Below are positions 17,530 through 26,052 of a DNA stretch of 64,000 nucleotides, piece by piece (the first letter of the stretch is position 1; the number at the start of each line of letters is the position of its first letter). The stretch spans positions 2,077,501-2,141,500 of the forward strand of contig NZ_AP018817.1 of assembly GCF_024349785.1 (NCBI RefSeq), in the 5' to 3' direction. A program made the position numbers and the translations under genes. Origin of the DNA: Sphingomonas bisphenolicum. GTDB taxonomy: Bacteria > Pseudomonadota > Alphaproteobacteria > Sphingomonadales > Sphingomonadaceae. Under the pieces are notes generated by a model. It was not told the DNA's origin. It ran no database searches and saw nothing but the letters and a program-made list of their open reading frames with translations.

Positions 17530-18228
17530 GTGTCCCAGCCCCTCATGCCTCACGCGACCGCCAGCTGGCTGGTCGACAATAGCGCTCTGAGCTTCGACCA
17601 GATCGCGGAATTCTGTGGGCTTCATATTCTGGAAGTGCAGGCTATCGCCGACGACACCGCCAGCATCAAATATACCGGCCGCGATCCGGTACGCGCCCAT
17701 GAAATCACCATGGAAGAAATCCACAAGGGCGAGAACAATCCCGACTATCGGCTCAAGATGCTGAAGGGGCCGGAGCCTGTCCGCCGCACCAAGGGGCCGC
17801 GCTACACGCCCGTCAGCAAGCGTCAGGACAAGCCGGACGGCATCGCCTGGATACTGCGTCATCATCCGGAGATTTCGGACGGCGCGATCGGCAAGTTGAT
17901 CGGCACCACGCGCACCACCATCGCCGCGATCCGCGATCGCACCCACTGGAATATCTCCAACATCACCCCCAAAGATCCTGTGACGCTGGGCCTGTGTTCG
18001 CAGCGCGAGCTGGACGGGCTGGTTGCCAAGGCGGCCAAGAAGGCGGGTATCGAGGCGCCCACCGATTCGCGCCTGGATGGCGATCGCGAAGCGCTGATCG
18101 AGGAATTGCGTCGCGAGCGGCAGGAGACTGTTCGCCGTGCCGAAGAGGCGTTGAAGACCGAGGCCGACCTGATTTCCAGCACGGCCACCATCCTCGATCC
18201 GTTCAGCAGCAACAAGGGCGAGGTGTGA
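17530..18228 (+). CDS. trcR: Cell cycle transcriptional regulator TrcR (DUF1013)
   Basis: This 232-residue protein is the DUF1013 family, named TrcR in Caulobacter. Seen are the N-terminal PHATASWLVDNSALSFDQIA block, EFCGLHILEVQAIAD, then GRDPVRAHEIT, and a middle helix-turn-helix-like region (ILRHHPEISDGAIGKLIGTT). The C-terminal third is a charged coiled coil (EALIEELRRERQETVRRAEE). It should be a DNA-associated regulator in the cytoplasm. The start is GTG at 17530, nine bases after GGAG; the in-frame extension to 17419 would cross the upstream hairpin. RcdA, another cell-cycle factor, lies 21 kb to the right. Confidence 0.9.
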   Translation: MSQPLMPHATASWLVDNSALSFDQIAEFCGLHILEVQAIADDTASIKYTGRDPVRAHEITMEEIHKGENNPDYRLKMLKGPEPVRRTKGPRYTPVSKRQDKPDGIAWILRHHPEISDGAIGKLIGTTRTTIAAIRDRTHWNISNITPKDPVTLGLCSQRELDGLVAKAAKKAGIEAPTDSRLDGDREALIEELRRERQETVRRAEEALKTEADLISSTATILDPFSSNKGEV

Positions 18229-18282
18229 TGCCGTAGCGTCATCGGCGACTTGGGTTAAGTCGCTGCGACGCAGCATTTTTCG

Positions 18283-18315
18283 GGGTCGCGCGGCTGATGC
18301 TGCGCGGCCCTTTTT
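18283..18315 (+). terminator. Intrinsic terminator after trcR
   Basis: GGGTCGCGC at 18283-18291 pairs with GCGCGGCCC at 18302-18310 (one G-U pair) around a ten-base loop and runs into TTTTT. Confidence 0.8.
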
Positions 18316-18365
18316 GCTGTGCTTGACGCTTGCGTAAAGCGGGACATGTCCATACACTTCAAGCC

Positions 18366-20072
18366 ATGGAGAGCATGGAAAAAACCTGGAGAGAGCGGTA
18401 CCAGCACCCGACGGCCTGGGACCAGACATTCCCACCGCTGTCGATGGGCGAGATGGTGACTCATAGCGTTAAGGCGCATCCCGATGCCCCGATGATCGAC
18501 TTCATGGGGCGGCATTTCAGCTATGGCGCGATGCTGGAACAGATTCGCCGCATCGCCTGTGGCTTGCAGGGCATGGGCGTGAAGAAGGGAGACCGGGTCG
18601 GCCTCTATCTGCCCAACACCCCGCATTATGTCGCGGCCTATTATGGCGCGCTGATGGCCGGCGCGATCGTCGTCAACTTCTCCCCTCTCTATACCGCCGC
18701 CGAACTGGAGCATCAGGTTGCCGATAGCGGCACGAAAATCCTTTTCTCCCTGTCGGCCAAGGCGTTGTTGCCCACCGCGCTGGAGGTGTTGGAGCATAGC
18801 GAACTGGAAACGCTGGTCGTCGGTTCGGTCGCGGAGATGCTGTCGCCGGTCAAGTCGCTGCTGTTCCGCTGGTTCAAGGCCAGCGAGTCCACGCCCTTGC
18901 CGCACGATCCGCGGGTGATGCGCTATGACCAGTTGATCGCCAATGCGGGGGGCTGCACCGTGCCGGAAATCGACCCGGTCAATGACGTGGCGCTGTTGCA
19001 ATATACCGGCGGGACGACCGGTACGCCCAAGGGCGCGATGCTCACCCACCAGAACCTCACCGCCAATGCGCGGCAGGCGCAGGCGATCGATCCGCATGCG
19101 AACGAGCCGGACCGGATCATCGCGGTGCTGCCCTTCTTCCATGTCTTCGCCAATACCTGCACGCTCAACCGGACGGTGGTGAATGGCGGCGAGATGGTCA
19201 TGCTGCCACGCTTCGACGCGGCGCAGGTGCTGGCGGCGGTGCAGCGGGTCAAGGCGACGTCGCTGCCCGGCGTGCCGACCATGTTCCAGGCGCTGCTGGA
19301 CCATCCCGCCATCCGCAATATCGATTTTTCCTCGCTGCGCGCCTGCATTTCGGGCGGCGCGCCGCTGGCGCTGGAGCTGAAGCAGAAATTCGAGGCGGCG
19401 ACCGGCGCGCGTCTGATCGAAGGCTACGGCCTGACCGAAACCAGCCCGATCGTCTGCACCAATCCCTATGAGGGGCTGAACAAGAGCGGGACGGTAGGCC
19501 AGCCGGTGCCGGGGACACGGGTCAAGCTGGTCGATCGCGAAGACCCGACCCGCCCGCCGCCCGAAGGCGAGCCGGGCGAACTGCTTTTCGCCGGGCCGCA
19601 GATCATGAAGGGCTATTGGAACCGGCCCGACGCCGATGCCGAAGTGTTTGTCGGCGAATATGTCCGCACCGGGGATGTCGGCCTGATCGACGAGGACGGC
19701 TATGTGAAGATCGTGGACCGGCTCAAGGACATGATCGCGGTCGGTGGCTTCAAGGTGTTTCCCAGCCAGGTGGAATCGGTTCTCTACCACCATCCCGCGG
19801 TCAAGGAGGCGCTGGTGATCGGCATCCCCGACCATTATCGCGGCGAGCAGCCCAAGGCGTTCGTAACCCTGAACGAAGGCGCGGAGATCGACGGCGCGGC
19901 GCTCAAGGACTGGCTCAACCCCCAACTGGGCAAGCATGAGCGGGTGTGCGAGGTAGAGGTGCGCTTGAACCTGCCCAAGACGCTGGTCGGCAAGCTGTCG
20001 CGCAAGGAACTGGTGGCCGAAGAGCGGGCCAAGGCGGATGCGGCACGGGCGGAGGCTGGAACCGCGGCCTGA
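18366..20072 (+). CDS. fadD: Long-chain fatty acid-CoA ligase
   Basis: This 568-residue adenylate-forming enzyme activates fatty acids to acyl-CoA at the inner membrane. The AMP/ATP loop YTGGTTGTPKGAMLTH is near residue 215, GYGLTETSPIVC near 352, RTGDVGLIDEDGYVKIVDR near 433, and the C-terminal lysine region KDMIAVGGFKVFPSQVE after it. The length and the FFHVFANTCTLNR block fit FadD rather than short-chain ligases. The start at 18366 follows the trcR terminator; an ATG three codons later is also possible. It is followed by msrA 40 bases downstream on the same strand. Confidence 0.93.
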   Translation: MESMEKTWRERYQHPTAWDQTFPPLSMGEMVTHSVKAHPDAPMIDFMGRHFSYGAMLEQIRRIACGLQGMGVKKGDRVGLYLPNTPHYVAAYYGALMAGAIVVNFSPLYTAAELEHQVADSGTKILFSLSAKALLPTALEVLEHSELETLVVGSVAEMLSPVKSLLFRWFKASESTPLPHDPRVMRYDQLIANAGGCTVPEIDPVNDVALLQYTGGTTGTPKGAMLTHQNLTANARQAQAIDPHANEPDRIIAVLPFFHVFANTCTLNRTVVNGGEMVMLPRFDAAQVLAAVQRVKATSLPGVPTMFQALLDHPAIRNIDFSSLRACISGGAPLALELKQKFEAATGARLIEGYGLTETSPIVCTNPYEGLNKSGTVGQPVPGTRVKLVDREDPTRPPPEGEPGELLFAGPQIMKGYWNRPDADAEVFVGEYVRTGDVGLIDEDGYVKIVDRLKDMIAVGGFKVFPSQVESVLYHHPAVKEALVIGIPDHYRGEQPKAFVTLNEGAEIDGAALKDWLNPQLGKHERVCEVEVRLNLPKTLVGKLSRKELVAEERAKADAARAEAGTAA

Positions 20073-20112
20073 TCCTTCCTATCTGAGGGGCGACCACAGA
20101 TAAGGAATGAAC

Positions 20113-20646
20113 ATGGCGCAGGAAATCGCGACGCTGGCCGGTGGCTGCTTCTGGTGTACCGAAGCGGTCTATCAGAATCTCAAAGGCGTGGAGAGCGTGG
20201 AAAGCGGCTATATCGGCGGGGCGCAGCCCGATCCCACCTATGAACAGGTCTGTTCGGGCGCTACCGGCCATGCCGAGGCGATCCGCATCACCTATGACCC
20301 CGCCGTCATCAGCTATGCCGATCTGCTCGACATCTTTTTCGCCACCCATAATCCCACGACTTTGAACCGTCAGGGCAATGATGTCGGCACCCAATATCGG
20401 TCGGCCATCTTTCCCCATTCGACCAGCCAGGACACGGAAGCGCGCGCGGGCATAGGCCGGGCGCAGGCGGACCAGAGCGACCCGATCGTCACCACGATCG
20501 AACCGGACGCGCCCTGGTATCCGGCCGAGGATTATCACCAGAAATATTGGGACCGGGTCGGCGACCGGAACCCCTATTGCATGGCGGTGATCCCACCCAA
20601 GCTCGCCAAGCTGCGCAAGGGCTTCGCCGCCCGGATCGATGGCTGA
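20113..20646 (+). CDS. msrA: Peptide-methionine (S)-S-oxide reductase
   Basis: This 177-residue enzyme repairs the S-form of methionine sulfoxide in proteins. The catalytic cysteine is in [14 protein letters not shown] near residue 14, with the family blocks [40 protein letters not shown] and [10 protein letters not shown] further cysteine near the C-terminus (NPYCMAVI) could act in resolving. AAGGA at 20102-20106 fits the ATG at 20113 better than the one at 20107. It is probably cotranscribed with fadD, an association with no clear functional reason. Confidence 0.96.
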   Translation: MAQEIATLAGGCFWCTEAVYQNLKGVESVESGYIGGAQPDPTYEQVCSGATGHAEAIRITYDPAVISYADLLDIFFATHNPTTLNRQGNDVGTQYRSAIFPHSTSQDTEARAGIGRAQADQSDPIVTTIEPDAPWYPAEDYHQKYWDRVGDRNPYCMAVIPPKLAKLRKGFAARIDG

Positions 20647-20742
20647 TCATTCGCCACGGCCTGTCGCGTTTCGCGCCGTCCTTGGTGGGCGGTTCCTGTC
20701 GCCTATGCTAGGGAAGCGCGAACGCACAGTCGGGGATGGACG

Positions 20743-21006
20743 ATGAAGAAGTTGGTTTTGCTGGCGACGCCCTTTTTGCTGTTGGCGCTGCCGGGGTGCG
20801 TGCGCACGGTCGCGAGCGTCGTGACGGCGCCCGTGCGCGCGGGAGCTCAGGTCGTGGACTGGTCGACAACCAGCCAGAGCGAAGCCGACCGCAATTATGG
20901 CCGCAAGATGCGCAAGCAGGAAGCGCGCGAGGGCAAGGAGCGCAAGAAGGCGGACCAGGTACGGCGCAAACAGTGCCGCGAGGCCGGCTACGATAATTGC
21001 GGTTGA
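20743..21006 (+). CDS. Small lipoprotein of unknown function
   Basis: This 87-residue protein has a lipoprotein signal peptide with lipobox LPGC (MKKLVLLATPFLLLALPGC), so the mature form is lipid-anchored and about 69 residues long. The mature part starts with VRTVASVVTAPVRAG. The second half is a highly charged stretch (RNYGRKMRKQEAREGKERKK) that is probably helical, with two more cysteines near the end. No family name can be given. It is separated from msrA by about 95 bases and followed by a convergent gene. Confidence 0.75.
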   Translation: MKKLVLLATPFLLLALPGCVRTVASVVTAPVRAGAQVVDWSTTSQSEADRNYGRKMRKQEAREGKERKKADQVRRKQCREAGYDNCG

Positions 21007-21115
21007 CTGGAATGAACGCGGATTGCTGCCGTGTGAAACAGGGCGGTGGATATGTGTTGCGGGCGGGGAAGTGGCCCAAAATGGCGTTACCAGACGCGAC
21101 CAGCTAGGCGGTGGA

Positions 21116-22069
21116 TCACGCCGCGGCGCGGCGCAGTCGGTCGTTGATCGCCGCGCCGATGCCGTCGGGCGGGATCGGCGCCACGGCGATGCGGGTCGCG
21201 GCGCTGGCATCGGCGAAATGCAGCGCGGCGAACAGATGGGCCGCAGCCTCGCGCATGTCCGCCTCCTGACTGAGGTTGATATGGCAGGGCATCAGCCCGA
21301 AGCCGATCAGATATTCGTCCTTTTCCGCCCGGAGTGCGTTCAAGCGTACCGGCTTGGACGGCGCATAATGGCTTTCGAGCTGGCCGGGCGCCTCGATCTT
21401 GCCGTCATCGGTCACGATCACCGGCAGTCCGGTCGCCTCTTCCAGCATCGCAGTCGTGACAGGGCCGGGGCGCAGCAGGCGGACGCGATCCTCTGCGGGC
21501 GCGGCGATGGTCGATTCCAGCCCCTCGCTCGTCGGCCCTTCGTCCAATATCATCCGGATCTTGCCACCCAGGCTGGCGAGTACATGTTCGGCGCAGGTCG
21601 GGCTGATCGAACCGCTGCGATTGGCGGAAGGCGCGGCGAGGGGACAGCCGCTTTCGCGGATCAACGCGCGCATCGCCGGATGAGCGGGCAGGCGCAGCGC
21701 GACCGTCGGCAGCCCCGCTGTCACCAGCGGCGACAGGCCGCTGTCGCTGCGCACCGGCAACACCAAGGTCAGCGGACCCGGCCAGAAGCGGTCGGCCAGA
21801 ACGCTGGCGACGGGCGAAAAATCGGCCAGCCGCTCCGCCATGGCGCGGTCGGCGACATGAACGATCAGCGGATTGAAGCTGGGCCGTCCCTTGGCGCTGT
21901 AGATTGCGGCGACGGCATTGCTGTCGGTGGCGTCGGCGGCCAGTCCGTAGACCGTCTCGGTCGGCACTGCCACCGGCTCCCCCGCACGGATCAGCAAGGC
22001 CGCCTCGCGCAGGGCTTCGGTGCCATAGCGGCAGGATCTGGTCGAAAATGATGGATGAGCGATAGTCAC
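21116..22069 (-). CDS. tsaC: L-threonylcarbamoyladenylate synthase (Sua5/YrdC/YciO type)
   Basis: This 317-residue protein makes threonylcarbamoyl-AMP for the t6A37 modification of tRNAs that read ANN codons. The YrdC domain has PTETVYGLAADA near residue 38 and AAIYSAKGRPSFNPLIVHV, with SANRSGSISPT further on. The extra C-terminal Sua5 domain, with LESHYAPSKPVRL, makes it the long form. The start is a GTG at 22069. Spacing to the divergent DUF815 gene is about 140 bases and should hold both promoters. Confidence 0.94.
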   Translation of the reverse strand: MTIAHPSFSTRSCRYGTEALREAALLIRAGEPVAVPTETVYGLAADATDSNAVAAIYSAKGRPSFNPLIVHVADRAMAERLADFSPVASVLADRFWPGPLTLVLPVRSDSGLSPLVTAGLPTVALRLPAHPAMRALIRESGCPLAAPSANRSGSISPTCAEHVLASLGGKIRMILDEGPTSEGLESTIAAPAEDRVRLLRPGPVTTAMLEEATGLPVIVTDDGKIEAPGQLESHYAPSKPVRLNALRAEKDEYLIGFGLMPCHINLSQEADMREAAAHLFAALHFADASAATRIAVAPIPPDGIGAAINDRLRRAAA

Positions 22070-22212
22070 GACCCCTGCGATATAGACCCCGCCTTGGGCA
22101 AGTAAAAGGCCATTGCGTCAGGGAAATGACATGGTCGCGACCTGGTGGCGACAGGCGCGAACCAATCGCGCGGACGCTTGCGGCGTCGTGGATCGGCGGT
22201 TAAGTCCGCGCC

Positions 22213-23031
22213 ATGACCGACGCACTTCTCACCCGCATCGCGCAAGCGCTGGAACGGCTCGCGCCGCCGCCCCCTTCCTCGGCCGATCTGAACGCTTCTC
22301 CCGCCTATGTCTGGGACGGGAGGGCGATCCATGGGGTGGAGGCGTTCGCGCCGGTGGATTATGCGTTGCTGACCGGGATCGACGCGCAGAAGGGAGCGTT
22401 GCTGGACAATAGCCGCCGTCATGCCGCCGGCCATGCCGCGCATGACGTGCTGCTATGGGGCGCGCGGGGTACGGGCAAGTCGGCCGCGGTCGCGTCCGTC
22501 GTCGGGCTGTTGCAGCAGGAGGGGCAGGATATCGCCCTGATGCAATGCGCGATCGATGAACTGGCGAGCCTGCCCGCGCTCTTCTCTCTGTTGCGCGCCA
22601 CGCAGCGGCCCTTCATCCTGTTCCTCGACGATCTGGGATTCGAGGAGCAGGGCGTCGGCGATGCGCGGGCGTTGCGATCACTGTTGCAGGGGGGAACGGC
22701 GGCGCGGCCCGCCAATGTCCGCCTCTATGTGACGTCCAACCGCCGCCATATCGTGCCGCGGCACCTGTCGGAACAGGACGATCCCATCAATCCGCGCGAT
22801 GTCGTGGACGACAAGATGGCGCTGTCTGACCGCTTCGGCCTCAGCCTCGGTTTCCATGCGCTGGATCAGGATGCCTATGTCGCGATCGTCGGCGGCTATG
22901 CGAACAAGCTGGGCTTGGCGTTCGACCCGCTGGAGGCGATCCAGTGGGCGACCCAGCGCGGCAGCCGGTCGGGCCGTGTCGCTTGGCAATATGTGGTCGA
23001 ACTGGCCGGGCGCAACGGGTTGAGCGTGTAA
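22213..23031 (+). CDS. DUF815-family AAA ATPase
   Basis: This 272-residue protein has the DUF815 architecture: a short N-terminal helix region, the lead-in AYVWDGRAIHGVEAF, Walker A GARGTGKSAAVAS near residue 80, Walker B FILFLDDLGFE near residue 135, and a sensor-like block LYVTSNRRHIVP. Members are widespread cytoplasmic ATPases of unknown function. The start ATG at 22213 is the family start. The gene stands alone, divergent from tsaC, and ends just before a perfect hairpin shared with the convergent sugar dehydrogenase gene. Confidence 0.9.
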   Translation: MTDALLTRIAQALERLAPPPPSSADLNASPAYVWDGRAIHGVEAFAPVDYALLTGIDAQKGALLDNSRRHAAGHAAHDVLLWGARGTGKSAAVASVVGLLQQEGQDIALMQCAIDELASLPALFSLLRATQRPFILFLDDLGFEEQGVGDARALRSLLQGGTAARPANVRLYVTSNRRHIVPRHLSEQDDPINPRDVVDDKMALSDRFGLSLGFHALDQDAYVAIVGGYANKLGLAFDPLEAIQWATQRGSRSGRVAWQYVVELAGRNGLSV

Positions 23032-23037
23032 AGCCTG

Positions 23038-23064
23038 CATCCGTTCGCTCGAAGCGAACGGATG
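23038..23064. terminator. Perfect 12-bp hairpin between convergent genes
   Basis: CATCCGTTCGCT pairs exactly with AGCGAACGGATG around a CGA loop. The arm contains the CCGTTCG...CGAACGG core of repeat family A. It lies seven bases after the DUF815 stop and seven before the stop of the convergent gene, so it could serve both; no T run is present. Confidence 0.65.
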
Positions 23065-23071
23065 ATTGCCA

Positions 23072-24397
23072 TCACTGCGCCTTCGTCACTCGCCAGACCA
23101 CGCCGCCGACATCGTCACTGACCAGCAGCGCGCCCTTGGCGTCGGCGGTGACGTCGACCGGCCGGCCATGCGCAGCGCCATTCTTGTCGAGGAAGCCGGT
23201 CAGCAGGTCTACAGGCTTGGCCTTGCCCGCCTCGCCATCGACGAAGCCGACATAGACCACTTTGTAGCCCGCCGCCGGCTTGCGGTTCCAACTGCCGTGC
23301 AGGCCCACGATCGCCCCGTCGGTGTAGGGCGCGCCCAGTTGCAGCTTGTCGGCGAAGGTCAGGCCCAGCGGCGCGACATGATTGCCCAGCGCATAGTCGG
23401 GCCGGTGGGTATATTCCCGGATTTCCGGGCGCTGCGGCTGGACGCGGCGATCCTCATAGCCGCCCCAGTAATTCCAGGGCCAGCCGTAGAAGGCGCCGAA
23501 CTCCACCCGCGTCAGATAGTCGGGAACCAGATCGCCGCCCAGCATGTCGCGCTCGTTGACCACGCCCCACAGCGCGCCGCTCTTGGGTTCGATGGCGAGG
23601 CCTACCGGATTGCGCAGGCCCGATGCGAAGATGCGCTTATAGCCGGTCCTGGGATTGACTTCGAGGACGAGGGCGCGCCCCTTCTCTACCTCCAGCCCAT
23701 TGTCGGCGATATTGCTGTTGGAGCCGACACCGACATAGAGCAACCCTTCGGGGCTGGCTGTCAGGCTTTTGGTCCAATGCTGGTTGGGCGCCTGCGCAGG
23801 CAGGTCGATGATCTTGCGACCCTTGGCGGTGATCCTGATATCGTCTGCCTTGTAAGGGAAGGCCAGCAACGCGTCCGTGTTCGCGACGTAGAGCGTGTCG
23901 CCGATCAGCGCCATGCCATAGGGGGAATTGAGGCCCGTCAGGAAAGCGGTCTTGGTTTCCGCCCGCCCGTCGCCATCGACGTCGCGCAGCAGCGTGATGC
24001 GATTGGCCGACGGCACGCCGGCCCCCGCCTTGTCCATCAGATAGCTCATCACCCGGCTGACGATCCCGCCCTTGGGCCGCGGCGGGCTGTTGGTTTCAGC
24101 CACCAGCACATCGCCATTGGGCAGCCGCAACAGCGAGCGTGGATGGGCCAGGCCATCGGCATAGCGTGCCACGCTCAGCCCCTTGGCGGCGACGGGCTTT
24201 TCATCGCCGCGCCACGGCTTGACCTCGGCGATGTTGACCGTCGGCAGCATCTCGTTGCGCGGGGTGGTGAACACCGGCTCGCGACCCGTATCCGCGCCCG
24301 GTGGGAGTTCGGCGGTATTGCCCTGGGCAAGGTAGAGGAAAACGCCGCCCGCGATCAGGAGCGCGATGACGACAAGGGCGATGATATGCTTCTTCAT
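23072..24397 (-). CDS. PQQ-dependent sugar dehydrogenase / sorbosone dehydrogenase family
   Basis: This 441-residue protein has one N-terminal membrane segment (HIIALVVIALLIAGGVFLYL) and a periplasmic beta-propeller of the GSDH/sorbosone dehydrogenase family. Propeller hallmarks are GLAHPRSLLRLPNGDVLVAE, LTGLNSPYGMALIGDTLYV, IFASGLRNPVGLAIEPKSG and EFGAFYGWPWNYWGG. Members oxidise sugars with PQQ, but PQQ use and substrate are not proven by sequence. The start at 24397 places the membrane segment at residues 4-23. No PQQ biosynthesis gene is in the window. A small membrane protein gene lies 51 bases upstream on the same strand. Confidence 0.87.
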   Translation of the reverse strand: MKKHIIALVVIALLIAGGVFLYLAQGNTAELPPGADTGREPVFTTPRNEMLPTVNIAEVKPWRGDEKPVAAKGLSVARYADGLAHPRSLLRLPNGDVLVAETNSPPRPKGGIVSRVMSYLMDKAGAGVPSANRITLLRDVDGDGRAETKTAFLTGLNSPYGMALIGDTLYVANTDALLAFPYKADDIRITAKGRKIIDLPAQAPNQHWTKSLTASPEGLLYVGVGSNSNIADNGLEVEKGRALVLEVNPRTGYKRIFASGLRNPVGLAIEPKSGALWGVVNERDMLGGDLVPDYLTRVEFGAFYGWPWNYWGGYEDRRVQPQRPEIREYTHRPDYALGNHVAPLGLTFADKLQLGAPYTDGAIVGLHGSWNRKPAAGYKVVYVGFVDGEAGKAKPVDLLTGFLDKNGAAHGRPVDVTADAKGALLVSDDVGGVVWRVTKAQ

Positions 24398-24448
24398 GCG
24401 CCCACATCTATGCGGAGGCAGGGCGGCGGGCAAGGCGGCGTTTGCGCC

Positions 24449-24622
24449 TTATTTGCGGCGTTCGCGCAGCCAGAGCAGGATGGCGATCACCACGCCCGCG
24501 CCCGCGCCCGCCAGCAGGCCGATACTGGGCTGGCCCAGCAGGCCGCCGCCGATCGTGCCGGCCAGGATCAGGAAGGCGATGATTGCGCCAGCGCCGGTCG
24601 GGTTTTTCGTCTCCTTGGTCAT
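24449..24622 (-). CDS. Small two-helix membrane protein
   Basis: This 57-residue protein (MTKETKNPTGAGAIIAFLIL at the start) has two Gly-rich membrane helices, residues about 12-30 and 33-50, with a positively charged end LRERRK. It is not recognised as a named family. The start at 24622 is chosen because longer in-frame versions run through a tandem repeat with implausible sequence. It is probably cotranscribed with the downstream sugar dehydrogenase. Confidence 0.65.
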   Translation of the reverse strand: MTKETKNPTGAGAIIAFLILAGTIGGGLLGQPSIGLLAGAGAGVVIAILLWLRERRK

Positions 24623-24688
24623 GGCTGCCCCTTGCCATGGACCGCGCGACAAGGCTAGCGGCTTTGGCCGCGCGTCGGCACCGCTCCA

Positions 24689-24733
24689 TTTCGGGAAGGC
24701 CCGTTTCGGGAAGGCCCGTTTCGGGAAGGATCG
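24689..24733. repeat. Tandem repeat, three 15-bp units
   Basis: The unit TTTCGGGAAGGCCCG is present at 24689-24703 and 24704-24718, with a third copy at 24719-24733 that differs in two bases. It lies upstream of the small membrane protein gene. Such a repeat can vary in copy number by slippage. Confidence 0.85.
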
Positions 24734-24882
24734 TCCCGCTGCGGGACTCATGGTCCATAACGGGACTTCGCTAATGCGGGATTCACCCTTCAAACCGGCC
24801 GCTCGCGTCAAAGCATTGAAATGGCACGGCGATTGAATGGTGGTTGCCATAATAAGGTCGCCAAGAATAATCGGGGGTTGCA

Positions 24883-25092
24883 ATGCAGTTGCCATATCTT
24901 TCGAACCGAAAGAGCTATGAGGATGCGACCGAGCTGATGGCGGCTTTCGGCGACAATGCCGGCTATGAGGCTGCGGCGCGCGCCGACCGCAGCCTGGATC
25001 AGGGCAACCATATTCATTTCTGTCACTGGCGCCAGATCGAGCGGCTCATCGTGCTGCTGACCTATGACCAGCCGCTCGGCACCATCCACTAA
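24883..25092 (+). CDS. Small conserved-looking protein of unknown function
   Basis: This 69-residue protein begins MQLPYLSNRKSYEDATELMA and has a second block NHIHFCHWRQIERLIVLL. Its blend of hydrophobic and charged residues and the His/Cys/Trp cluster look like a real folded protein, not a shadow frame. The G-run TCGGGGGTTG lies eight bases before the ATG. I do not recognise a family. It is convergent with argC and ends 15 bases from the argC stop. Confidence 0.6.
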   Translation: MQLPYLSNRKSYEDATELMAAFGDNAGYEAAARADRSLDQGNHIHFCHWRQIERLIVLLTYDQPLGTIH

Positions 25093-25107
25093 AATCCACG
25101 GTCGCAG

Positions 25108-26052
25108 TTACAACCGAAGGCCCGCAGTTTCGGGCAGGCCTGCCAGGATGTTGAGATTTTGCACCGCCGCGCCGGCCGCGCCCTTGCCCAGATTGTCGAG
25201 CGCCGCCACCAGCCGGGCCTGCCCGCTGTCGGCGCTGCCGCAGACGAAGAGCGCCAGCCGGTCGGTCGCGCCGACATGCTCCAACGCCACCTGGCCGATG
25301 CTCAGGCTGTCCTCCAGCGATGCCACGCTGACGATTTGCGACCCGGCATAAGCGGCGGCAAGAGCGGCATGGATGTCGGCCAGCGCAGGCACGCCCGGCA
25401 TCGCCCGCAACTGCAACGGCACTTCCACGATCATGCCGCGATAGGCGTTGGCCACCGCGGGCGCGAACAGCGGCGGGTGGGTCAGGCCCGAATAGCGGGT
25501 CATTTCCGGTACATGCTTGTGGCCCAGGGCCAGGCCATAGGGACGGAAGGCGCTGGGTGCGCCGTCGGCGCCCTCATAATCCGCGATCATTGCCTTGCCA
25601 CCGCCAGAGTAGCCCGATGCGCCTGATACCGTCACCGGCCAGTCGGCCGGGAGCAAGCCAGTCAACACCAGCGGGCGGACCAACGCCAGGAAACCTGTCG
25701 GCCAGCAGCCGGGATTGGCGACGAAGCGGCTGTTGGCCAGCACTTCGCGATGGTGCGGTTCCAGCTCGGGGAAGCCATAGGTCCAGCCATCGGCCACGCG
25801 ATGCGCGGTCGATGCGTCGATGACGCGGGTGCGATCATTGTCGATCAGCGATACCGCTTCGCGCGCGGCGTCGTCGGGCAGGCAGAGGATGACGATGTCG
25901 GCGGCGTTGAGCGCATCGCGGCGCGCGCCGGCATCCCTGCGCTTGTCTTCCGGCACGGTGATCAGCGACAATTCGGGGCGACCCGCCAGCCGGTCGGCGA
26001 TCTCGATGCCGGTGGTGCCGTGACCGCCGTCGATGAAGACGTTGATGCTCAT
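25108..26052 (-). CDS. argC: N-acetyl-gamma-glutamyl-phosphate reductase
   Basis: This 314-residue enzyme carries out the NADPH-dependent third step of arginine biosynthesis. It is the short (type 2) form. Visible are the dinucleotide loop DGGHGTTGIEIADRL at the N-terminus, the catalytic cysteine in ANPGCWPTGFLALVRP near residue 117, and GHKHVPEM with the conserved His. The ATG at 26052 overlaps the stop of the upstream NlpC/P60 gene (ATGA), so it is translationally coupled to it. Linkage of argC to a cell-wall peptidase and a MarR regulator is unusual. Confidence 0.95.
   Translation of the reverse strand: MSINVFIDGGHGTTGIEIADRLAGRPELSLITVPEDKRRDAGARRDALNAADIVILCLPDDAAREAVSLIDNDRTRVIDASTAHRVADGWTYGFPELEPHHREVLANSRFVANPGCWPTGFLALVRPLVLTGLLPADWPVTVSGASGYSGGGKAMIADYEGADGAPSAFRPYGLALGHKHVPEMTRYSGLTHPPLFAPAVANAYRGMIVEVPLQLRAMPGVPALADIHAALAAAYAGSQIVSVASLEDSLSIGQVALEHVGATDRLALFVCGSADSGQARLVAALDNLGKGAAGAAVQNLNILAGLPETAGLRL

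Noticed and set aside
16312..18435. Minus-strand 707-residue frame opposite the glycosyltransferase and trcR
   Set aside because: Covers two well-recognised genes on the plus strand and has no recognisable domain.
23066..24658. Plus-strand 530-residue frame opposite the sugar dehydrogenase
   Set aside because: Composition is Arg/Gln/His/Ala-rich without motifs; the minus-strand propeller protein explains the region.
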